This document shows positions 16,237-21,647 of a stretch of 21,647 nucleotides of DNA, in pieces (within the stretch, counting starts at the first letter, position 1; each line of letters begins with the position of its first letter). This stretch comes from a bacterium. GTDB lineage: Bacteria; SM23-31; JAUVVT01. Location: positions 1 through 21,647 of the forward strand of contig JAUWXV010000037.1 in NCBI GenBank assembly GCA_030616165.1, read 5' to 3'. The notes beneath the pieces are model-generated. The model ran no database searches. It saw nothing but the letters and a program-made list of their open reading frames with translations, and was not told where the DNA came from. Both the position numbers and the translations under genes were made by a program.

Positions 16237-17265
16237 TCAAAATTGGTTCAGAAATCTCATATCATTTTCATAAAAGGTTCTAATATCATCAATTTGATAT
16301 TTAAACATTGCAATTCTTTCTACCCCCATCCCGAATGCATATCCCGAATAAATCTCAGGGTCGATATTCACAAACTTGAACACCTCTGGATCAACCATTC
16401 CTGCACCCGATATTTCAACCCATCCGGCTCCTTTACAAATCTTACACCCTTTTCCTTTACAAAACATGCATAAAAAATCATATTCAGCACTTGGTTCGGT
16501 AAATGGGAAAAAACTTGAACGAAACCTGATCTTCATATCTTTACCGAACATCGCCCTGGCAAAAGTTAATATGATCCCTTTTAACTCCGCAAATGTGACA
16601 TTTTTATCCACATAAAGCCCTTCTACCTGCATAAAAATCGGTGAATGTGTGGCATCAGGGGTATCTCTCCTGAATACTCTTCCTGGAGCAATAATTCTTA
16701 TCGGTGGCTTAGTCTTCTCCATTATCCGAATCTGAACTGGTGATGTGTGTGTCCTAAGAAGCATATTATTTGTCAGGTAAAATGTATCCTGAAGTTCTCT
16801 TGCCGGATGACCAGGTGGTATATTCAATGCTTCAAAATTGTAATAATCCGTTTCAATCTCCGGTCCCTCTGCTATCTCAAATCCCATAAAAGAAAATATA
16901 GACTTTATCTCTTCCATTATCATCGTAAGTGGATGTTTTTTCCCGATAAATCTCTTAAAACCGGGAAGAGTTATATCATACCTTTTTTCAGTCTTTTCAA
17001 TCTGTATTAATCTTTTGTTAACTTCTTTTAGTTTTTCTTCGATATATTTTTTTAATTCATTCAGTTCGTTTCCAATTAAAGGTCTCTTTTCAACAGAAAA
17101 TTCTCCCAACCTTCTAAAATAAGATGACACAAATCCCTTTCTTCCGAGATAGTTTACTCGAATCTGATTTAAATCACTGATATTTATAATTTTATCAAAT
17201 TCTTTATTGAATTGATTTTTTAACGAATTTATCTCATCTAATATATTTGATTTAACATTATTCAT
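16237..17265 (-). CDS. pheS: Phenylalanine-tRNA ligase alpha subunit
   Basis: This is the catalytic alpha subunit of PheRS. The 342 residues show an N-terminal coiled-coil tRNA-binding arm (about 1-100) and a class II synthetase core. Seen: the motif-2 region LLRTHTSPVQIR followed by RVFRRDTPDATHSPIFMQVE, and motif 3 GMGVERIAMFKYQIDDIR near the C-terminus. A CxxC-type pair (FLCMFCKGKGCKICKGAGW) before EISGAGMVDPEVF is common in PheS of many phyla and may bind zinc. The start ATG at 17265 has no clear ribosome-binding site. The gene follows rplT after a 79-base spacer containing a hairpin, and precedes pheT. Confidence 0.97.
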   Translation of the reverse strand: MNNVKSNILDEINSLKNQFNKEFDKIINISDLNQIRVNYLGRKGFVSSYFRRLGEFSVEKRPLIGNELNELKKYIEEKLKEVNKRLIQIEKTEKRYDITLPGFKRFIGKKHPLTMIMEEIKSIFSFMGFEIAEGPEIETDYYNFEALNIPPGHPARELQDTFYLTNNMLLRTHTSPVQIRIMEKTKPPIRIIAPGRVFRRDTPDATHSPIFMQVEGLYVDKNVTFAELKGIILTFARAMFGKDMKIRFRSSFFPFTEPSAEYDFLCMFCKGKGCKICKGAGWVEISGAGMVDPEVFKFVNIDPEIYSGYAFGMGVERIAMFKYQIDDIRTFYENDMRFLNQF

Positions 17266-17296
17266 TGGAAAAATTTTGATAAAACATAAAATTATC

Positions 17297-17330
17297 TCTA
17301 ATTCGTCCTGAATACTGGCGATGAATTAGA
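17297..17330 (-). promoter_or_regulatory. Hairpin between rplT and pheS
   Basis: The arms TCTAATTCGTC (17297-17307) and GATGAATTAGA (17320-17330) pair over 11 positions, one of them a G-U type, with a 12-base loop. No U-run follows, so it is more likely a processing or translational element than a terminator. Confidence 0.45.
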
Positions 17331-17344
17331 AATTGTTAATATTT

Positions 17345-17692
17345 CTAAACCGATATAGAATTAACTATCTTTTTAAACGCATCTGGATTATTCACAGCGA
17401 GTTCTGCAAGCGTCTTTCTGTTAACTTCAATATTTGCATCTTTCAACCTTTTCATAAATACAGAATAAGACAAACCATACGCCCTGACCGCTGCATTTAT
17501 TCTTATAATCCATAACTTTCTGAATTCTCTTTTTCTTGTTCTTCTATCTCTATAAGCATATTTTAGAGCCCTCATTACGCTCTCTTTAGCAGTCCTTAGG
17601 AGTCTACTCCTTGCTCCTCGATACCCTTTCGCAAGTTTAATGATTTTCTTTCTTTTTCTTCTTGACGAAACACTGCTTTTCACCCTGGGCAT
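17345..17692 (-). CDS. rplT: 50S ribosomal protein L20
   Basis: L20 binds 23S rRNA early in large-subunit assembly and in E. coli and B. subtilis also represses its own operon by binding the mRNA. The 115 residues match the family throughout: [19 protein letters not shown], the basic [18 protein letters not shown] helix, and the C-terminal globular part [20 protein letters not shown]. The start ATG at 17692 has AGGAGA seven bases upstream. The gene order infC, rpmI, rplT is the standard bacterial operon. Confidence 0.98.
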   Translation of the reverse strand: MPRVKSSVSSRRKRKKIIKLAKGYRGARSRLLRTAKESVMRALKYAYRDRRTRKREFRKLWIIRINAAVRAYGLSYSVFMKRLKDANIEVNRKTLAELAVNNPDAFKKIVNSISV

Positions 17693-17725
17693 TATCTATT
17701 CTCCTTTTCTCTTTTCATAAAGAAA

Positions 17726-17754
17726 TTAACCCTATGGTATGAACATAGGGTTAA
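17726..17754 (-). promoter_or_regulatory. Hairpin in the rpmI-rplT spacer
   Basis: A perfect 11-bp stem (17726-17736 with 17744-17754) with a 7-base loop lies 35 bases after the rpmI stop and about 35 before rplT. There is no strong U-run behind it. Candidate roles are mRNA processing, partial termination or L20 autoregulation. Confidence 0.5.
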
Positions 17755-17788
17755 AAACTTAACAATAAATTGATGATATAAATACATT

Positions 17789-17977
17789 TTATATCATTTT
17801 TTTTATCTTTTTTGTATCAGAAGAATTTACCAGCGAAGATTTTCTCAGATTCCTCTTTCTTTTTCTGGTTTTTTTGGTCAGAATATGACTGGCACAAGCC
17901 TTCTTTCTTTTAATTTTTCCTGAAGCAGTCTTTTTAAACCTTTTTGCGGCTCCGCTTTTTGTCTTTATTTTTGGCAT
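17789..17977 (-). CDS. rpmI: 50S ribosomal protein L35
   Basis: This small basic large-subunit protein has 62 residues, the normal length being about 65. The family pattern is clear: [20 protein letters not shown], then [24 protein letters not shown], then a C-terminal Ser/Lys-rich tail. The start ATG at 17977 follows AAGGGGAA. It begins 21 bases after the infC stop and precedes rplT. Confidence 0.98.
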   Translation of the reverse strand: MPKIKTKSGAAKRFKKTASGKIKRKKACASHILTKKTRKRKRNLRKSSLVNSSDTKKIKKMI

Positions 17978-17998
17978 TTCCCCTTGTTCCTTTTACCA

Positions 17999-18511
17999 TT
18001 ACCTTTTTATAAAATATACTATAAGATTTCTTCCCTCTTTCTTAACCGGAGATTCAATTTTTGCTATATCAGAAAGCTCTTTTTCTATTTCTTTAAGAAC
18101 ATTCATTCCGAAATCTTGATATACAATCTCCCTTCCTTTAAAAATTACCGTTGTCTTTAGTTTATTACCCTGTTCTATGAACTTTCTTGCATTCTTTATT
18201 TTAAAATTAAAATCGTGTTTTTCCGTCTTAGGTCTAAACCTTATTTCTTTAACATGGATGATATGCTGCCTTCTCTTACTATCCTTTTCCTTTTTGCTTA
18301 ACTCATACTTAAATTTTCCGAAATCCATTATTTTACAGACGGGAGGTTTTGCATTCGGTGAAATCTCAACAAGATCAAGTTCCTCCTTTTTTGCAATATC
18401 CAGAGCCTCAGAAATACCCAATATTCCAATCTGCCCGCCGTCTGCGCCAATAAGTCTTACTTTCGGAGATTTTATTTGTTTGTTTACCCTTACTTTTTTT
18501 CCTTTTATAAT
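17999..18511 (-). CDS. infC: Translation initiation factor IF-3, with an apparent ATT (AUU) start
   Basis: IF-3 binds the 30S subunit and checks start-codon/initiator pairing. The first in-frame ATG (18421) would remove the beginning of the N-terminal domain. The conserved IF-3 opening continues upstream in frame as VRVNKQIKSPKVRLIGADG. Reading back, no ATG, GTG or TTG is present near it, but an ATT at 18511-18509 has GGAG exactly seven bases upstream. That gives 170 residues, the usual length. In E. coli infC also starts with AUU, which lets IF-3 repress its own translation; the same control is likely here. An ATA codon directly after is the alternative start. The linker and C-terminal domain (KTEKHDFNFKIKNARKFIEQGNK region; TTVIFKGREIVYQDFG) are complete. 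Confidence 0.93.
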   Translation of the reverse strand: MIKGKKVRVNKQIKSPKVRLIGADGGQIGILGISEALDIAKKEELDLVEISPNAKPPVCKIMDFGKFKYELSKKEKDSKRRQHIIHVKEIRFRPKTEKHDFNFKIKNARKFIEQGNKLKTTVIFKGREIVYQDFGMNVLKEIEKELSDIAKIESPVKKEGRNLIVYFIKR

Positions 18512-18518
18512 TTCATCA

Positions 18519-18522
18519 CTCC
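18519..18522 (-). promoter_or_regulatory. Ribosome-binding site that supports the ATT start of infC
   Basis: GGAG on the minus strand ends seven bases before the ATT at 18511. The nearby ATG at 18516-18514 is out of frame and reaches a stop after three codons, so the site most plausibly serves the ATT. Confidence 0.65.
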
Positions 18523-18595
18523 AAGTTAATTTAACATAAATCCTATTACAAATAAAATATTAATTCACCTCAATAAAAGCCAAATACTAATAAGT

Positions 18596-18621
18596 GGTTC
18601 TTGTGCAGTGCACAGAATCAA
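18596..18621 (-). promoter_or_regulatory. Hairpin at the thrS-infC junction
   Basis: Shortly after the thrS stop the transcript can fold TTCTGTGC-ACT-GCACA(A)GAA, an 8-bp stem with one bulged A. It falls in the 114-base infC leader, where B. subtilis carries its L20-responsive leader. No U-run follows. The functional assignment is open. Confidence 0.35.
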
Positions 18622-18625
18622 GGTT

Positions 18626-20566
18626 TTAACTAAATTTTTTCCCTCTTTCTTTTTTAATTAAATTTATAAATTCTGTTAATTTCAATGCCCCGATGTCTCC
18701 CTTTTTTCTCTTTCTAACGGAAACCGTCTCATTTTTTTCTTCTTTATCACCTACAATCAACATATAATTCGTTTTACTTAGTTCTCCCTCACGGATTTTA
18801 TATCCGACCTTTTCATTTCTTGAATCATTATTAACTCGAAAGTTATTATCTCTTAAAATATTTTCAATTTTCAAAGCATAATTATAATGCTTTTCACTCA
18901 CTGGGATAATTAAGATTTGTGTTGGTGCAAGCCAAAGAGGTAAATCACCGCCATAATGTTCAATTAAAACTCCCGTGAATCGTTCTATTGAACCAAGAAT
19001 TGCTCTGTGAATCATAACCGGTCTTTTTTTACTGCCAGATTTTGCGACATATTCAAGTTTAAACCGTTTAGGCATCGAAAAATCTACCTGAATAGTCCCA
19101 CACTGCCAGGTTCTGTTCAGGCAGTCTGTGATATGAAAATCGATTTTTGGTCCGTAAAATGCTCCTTCCCCTTTATTTATTTTATAATTTATATCCCTTG
19201 CTTTCAGAGCATTTTCAAGGCACTCTTCGGCTAATCTCCAATCTCTTGCAGAACCTATCGCCTTTTTAGGCTTTGTAGATAATTCAATAAGATATTCATT
19301 AAACCCAAATGTTGAATAGATTTCTATAACAAGGTCGATAATCTTTGTTACCTCTTCTTCAACCTGCTCAAATAGACAAAATACATGAGCATCGTCCTGT
19401 GTAAATTGTCTCACACGAAATAATCCATGAAGAACACCTGTCTTCTCGTGTCTATGAAGCAATCCCAATTCAGCAAACTTTACAGGGAAATCTTTATAAG
19501 ACCACAACTTTTCTTTAAAAAATAGGAGTCCTCCAGGGCAGTTCATAGGTTTTACTGCATAACCCTTGTTATCAATCTTTGTAAAATACATATTTTCCCT
19601 ATAATTTTTCCAGTGTCCGCTTCTGTGCCATAGTTCCTTATTAAGAATAATAGGAGTTTTAATTTCGTAATAATTTTCTCTTCTGTGGACTTCACTCCAG
19701 TAATTAATAATTTCATTAAAAATAATCACCCCTTTAGGGTGCCAGAATGGAAAACCAGGTGCCTCCGGATGAAAACTGAAAAGGTCAAGTTCTTTACCGA
19801 TTTTGCGGTGGTCCCTCTTTTTCGCTTCTTCAATAAGATTCAGATATTTTACTAATCCACCTTTATCAGGATAGGATACTCCGTATATCCTCTGTAGCAT
19901 AGGATTTCGCTCATCTCCCCTCCAGTAAGCACCGGCAATACTCAACAATTTAAAATTCTTTATTCTTCCTGTTGATGGAAGATGTGGTCCTTTACAAAGG
20001 TCAACAAAATCTCCCTGCCTGTAAACAGTTACTTCATCTTCAAGTTCTTCCAGATATTCTACTTTGTAACTTTCATTTAAACTTTTAAAAAGTTCTATCG
20101 CCTCCTCTCTTTTTAAAACTTCTCTTTTTAAGGAAAGATTTCTTTCTGATATTTTTTTCATCTCAGACTCAATGTGATAAAGGTCTTCCAATATAATACA
20201 TTCTCCGAAATCAATATCATAATAAAACCCATTAGAAACAGGAGGTCCAAACCCGAGTTTTGCATCTGGATAAAGTCTCTTAACCGCATGCGCCAGTAAA
20301 TGTGCAGAAGTGTGCCAGTAAACCTCCATACCTTCTGGTGAATCAACCGTTAAAATTTCTAAATCACCACTTTCATTCAGTTTTTCTGTCAGGTCTATTA
20401 ATTCTCCATTAAATTTAACAGCCACAGCTTTATCGGAAAGGTCTCTATCAATCTTATTAAGAATATCAACAGATTTTACTCCCTTTTTGAATTTAAGGAC
20501 CCTCCCATCGGTAAGCCTCAAGTCAATTTCATTTTCAGCGGTCAATACTTCTTCCATTTCCCTCAC
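18626..20566 (-). CDS. thrS: Threonine-tRNA ligase
   Basis: ThrRS charges tRNA-Thr and removes misattached Ser. The 646 residues contain every domain: an N-terminal TGS-like domain (about 10-75), the editing domain with HTSAHLLAHAV and DLCKGPH, the class II catalytic core (MNCPGGLLFFKEKLWSYKDF; LHRHEKTGVLHGLFRVRQFTQDDAH; motif 3 HRAILGSIERFTGVLIEHYGG), and the C-terminal anticodon-binding domain (LAPTQILIIPVSEKH to the end). Conserved zinc ligands are present (Cys in MNCPG, and the later His residues). The start is uncertain: a GTG at 20566 or an ATG at 20557. AGGG lies only two bases before the ATG, and the GTG has no visible site. It lies downstream of tRNA-Val with two hairpins between. 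Confidence 0.97.
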   Translation of the reverse strand: MREMEEVLTAENEIDLRLTDGRVLKFKKGVKSVDILNKIDRDLSDKAVAVKFNGELIDLTEKLNESGDLEILTVDSPEGMEVYWHTSAHLLAHAVKRLYPDAKLGFGPPVSNGFYYDIDFGECIILEDLYHIESEMKKISERNLSLKREVLKREEAIELFKSLNESYKVEYLEELEDEVTVYRQGDFVDLCKGPHLPSTGRIKNFKLLSIAGAYWRGDERNPMLQRIYGVSYPDKGGLVKYLNLIEEAKKRDHRKIGKELDLFSFHPEAPGFPFWHPKGVIIFNEIINYWSEVHRRENYYEIKTPIILNKELWHRSGHWKNYRENMYFTKIDNKGYAVKPMNCPGGLLFFKEKLWSYKDFPVKFAELGLLHRHEKTGVLHGLFRVRQFTQDDAHVFCLFEQVEEEVTKIIDLVIEIYSTFGFNEYLIELSTKPKKAIGSARDWRLAEECLENALKARDINYKINKGEGAFYGPKIDFHITDCLNRTWQCGTIQVDFSMPKRFKLEYVAKSGSKKRPVMIHRAILGSIERFTGVLIEHYGGDLPLWLAPTQILIIPVSEKHYNYALKIENILRDNNFRVNNDSRNEKVGYKIREGELSKTNYMLIVGDKEEKNETVSVRKRKKGDIGALKLTEFINLIKKERGKKFS

Positions 20567-20580
20567 TTATAATTTAAAAA

Positions 20581-20606
20581 TCCACTTTCTTTGAAAAGAA
20601 AGTGGA
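20581..20606 (-). terminator. Terminator-like hairpin just ahead of thrS (possible attenuator)
   Basis: A perfect 11-bp stem (20581-20591 with 20596-20606, 4-base loop) is followed on the transcript by five U and then, within about 15 bases, the thrS start. A terminator so close to a start suggests leader control. A competing pairing TTTCTTTG with CAAAGAAA would break the stem. Confidence 0.5.
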
Positions 20607-20632
20607 CAAAGAAACTTTATACTTATTCCTTG

Positions 20633-20657
20633 CTTACTTCTTTTTCAAAGAAGTAAG
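20633..20657 (-). promoter_or_regulatory. Second hairpin in the tRNA-Val/thrS leader
   Basis: A perfect 11-bp stem (20633-20643 with 20647-20657) with a 3-base loop lies between the tRNA 3' end and the terminator-like hairpin. It may be part of a thrS leader structure or help tRNA release. No T-box GGUGG-type signature is visible. Confidence 0.45.
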
Positions 20658-20695
20658 TACTTTCTTTCTTACTTTTAATAAAAATTAACTTTTCG

Positions 20696-20769
20696 TGGGC
20701 GATACTGGACTTGAACCAGTGACTTCTTGCATGTCAAGCAAGCACTCTAACCACCTGAGCTAATCGCCC
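20696..20769 (-). tRNA. tRNA-Val (anticodon GAC)
   Basis: The cloverleaf is complete. The acceptor stem GGGCGAT/ATCGCCC pairs over 7 bp; the D arm is GCTC...GAGT; the anticodon stem CTTGC/GCAAG encloses the loop TTGACAT with anticodon GAC, which reads Val codons GUC and GUU. The T arm is ACTGG-TTCAAGT-CCAGT and the discriminator is A. CCA is not encoded (CGA follows), so it must be added enzymatically. The tRNA lies about 130 bases upstream of thrS and behind its own promoter; it may share a transcript with thrS. Confidence 0.96.
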
Positions 20770-20783
20770 ATCCCTCTCTAAAT

Positions 20784-20812
20784 ACTGTAATTAAATATAA
20801 AAAATATATCAA
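20784..20812 (-). promoter_or_regulatory. Promoter of tRNA-Val and possibly the thrS block
   Basis: On the minus strand TTGATA (20812-20807) is separated by exactly 17 bases from TACAGT (20789-20784). The predicted start is near 20777, eight bases before the mature tRNA 5' end. It lies directly after the terminator at 20816-20850. Confidence 0.6.
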
Positions 20813-20815
20813 CAT

Positions 20816-20850
20816 TAAAAAGGCGTATCATTTTATAATTCGACACGCCT
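20816..20850 (-). terminator. Rho-independent terminator upstream of tRNA-Val
   Basis: On the minus strand AGGCGTGTC (20850-20842) pairs with GATACGCCT (20829-20821) through nine pairs, including one G-T, with a 12-base AT-rich loop and five U behind it. It would end transcripts from the amidohydrolase-like gene, about 270 bases after that gene's stop. Confidence 0.75.
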
Positions 20851-21116
20851 GAAAATTTGTTTACACATATATCATAACACAATAATCAGTATTCAATGAA
20901 ATAACTATATCAATATTCGATTTCGTCAATTCTTATCTTTTAATTTTCCCTCTTTAATAATATAATTTATTGTTTTTTAACAAAAATAATTTACTTAAAA
21001 TTATTCCTAAAATCAAGAATTTTTTATTTTCTCAATTTTATTTTTTAAGAAGCAATACATTAAATTGTTTTTCAATTTTGTTATATTGATTGAGAAACCA
21101 TTAACATGAAAATTTT

Positions 21117-21647
21117 TTACTCAATTTCATATTCCAGAGTTTTCAGAACATCCTTAACACGAGGATATAATCTTGCAGTATTCTGGTAATATATTTTTGC
21201 AAGGACATCTATGGGCAGTGCTAATCCATGGGTTTCTGTACTCCCGAAGAATCCACCTTTGATTACTTTATCGGTTTCCAGAATCTGGAAACATCGGTAA
21301 TATTGTTCGGCTACCCTCTGATAGTTTCCGTCTTTAGTCTGACTGCCGATGTCGGTGCCGAATAGAATTCTATCAGCATATTTAATAATAAATTCCCGAA
21401 GATTTTCTCTTTCCATCCTGTGAAACTGCTGAAATCTTGCAGCAAGGTCAATGTTAAGATTAGGATAAGTCTCCAGAATATACCGTAAATAATCCAACTG
21501 CTCATCCGAATAAAAATGGTCTAACATATGAGCATTCACAACTACCAAATCAGGATGTCTGTCAAGAACTCTCTCCCAGGCATTGTGCGCTTCCCAGAAT
21601 TTAATAGGACTTTCGCACCATCTGGTAGGATATGGCTGAGAAATATG
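21117..21647 (-). CDS. Amidohydrolase-2 family protein, C-terminal part (N-terminus beyond window)
   Basis: This is the last 176 residues of a TIM-barrel metal-dependent hydrolase of the amidohydrolase-2 group (the family of uracil/decarboxylase-type and lactone-hydrolase enzymes). The frame is open to the window edge. Seen: FWEAHNAWERVLDRHPDL followed by VVVNAHM, where the family has a metal-binding His in an 'aH.g' turn; YLRYILETYPNLNIDLAAR (family pattern 'l...l..yPNv..Dls'); and ILFGTDIGSQTKDG, carrying the conserved active-site Asp of FGTD. The C-terminal LAKIYYQNTARLYPRV matches the family's closing 'i...NA.rlf' motif. The precise substrate cannot be told. It appears to be terminated at 20816-20850. 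Confidence 0.88.
   Translation of the reverse strand, partial: HISQPYPTRWCESPIKFWEAHNAWERVLDRHPDLVVVNAHMLDHFYSDEQLDYLRYILETYPNLNIDLAARFQQFHRMERENLREFIIKYADRILFGTDIGSQTKDGNYQRVAEQYYRCFQILETDKVIKGGFFGSTETHGLALPIDVLAKIYYQNTARLYPRVKDVLKTLEYEIE

Larger units (their letters stand above)
20770..21116. other. Spacer between amidohydrolase gene and tRNA-Val
   Basis: It holds the terminator (20816-20850) and the tRNA promoter. The remaining 20851-21116 is very AT-rich with no credible frame, RNA fold or GC-rich repeat that I can see. Confidence 0.6.

Noticed and set aside
17999-18421. infC starting at the ATG at 18421
   Set aside because: It would delete 30 residues including the conserved VRVNKQI...VRLIGADG opening of IF-3, which is open and in frame upstream.
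20158-20346. Minus-strand 62-codon frame
   Set aside because: It lies in another frame inside thrS, which is complete and conserved across it.
20567-20695. T-box riboswitch ahead of thrS
   Set aside because: No AGGGTGGNACCGCG-type antiterminator core or specifier arrangement was found.
21311-21505. Alternative minus-strand small frame
   Set aside because: It overlaps the amidohydrolase-like frame, which shows family motifs; this one does not.

Overview
The window is a strongly AT-rich bacterial chromosome segment in which every supported gene lies on the minus strand, so transcription runs from high to low coordinates. Lipoprotein, TolC and RND genes point to a cell with an outer membrane. 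The low G+C, the gene order and the dense GC-rich palindromic repeats between genes recall uncultured lineages near the FCB group (for example WOR-3/Stahlbacteria or Cloacimonadota). That placement is an impression, not a result.

Region 1 (20.8-10.0 kb) is a conserved housekeeping block. In transcription order it holds a promoter and tRNA-Val(GAC), thrS, infC (apparently starting at AUU), rpmI, rplT, pheS, pheT, a ZapB-like coiled-coil gene, zapA, a compact 6S-like RNA, rny (RNase Y) and folD, closed by a perfect 20-bp hairpin. Several spacers contain strong hairpins: upstream of thrS, rpmI/rplT and rplT/pheS. These may tune ribosomal protein and aminoacyl-tRNA synthetase expression.

Region 2 (9.75-1 kb) is an export block. 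It holds an ABC ATPase, a very large ABC-2 permease fused to an M1-aminopeptidase-like domain and a golvesin-type C-terminal domain, then a tripartite efflux set: TolC-like outer membrane protein, lipoprotein adaptor, and an RND pump cut by the window start. The M1-like domain keeps the family's layout but has lost the catalytic Glu and two of three zinc ligands, so it looks like a pseudoenzyme.

GC-rich palindromic repeats sit in three spacers: adaptor/RND pump, ABC ATPase/permease, and pheS/pheT. The core CGAGTACTCG occurs in all three. At pheT the repeat lies between two exact 20-bp copies of the pheT ribosome-binding site and start, as expected if its insertion duplicated the target.

At the far right is the C-terminal part of an amidohydrolase-2 family gene, followed by a terminator just ahead of the tRNA promoter.
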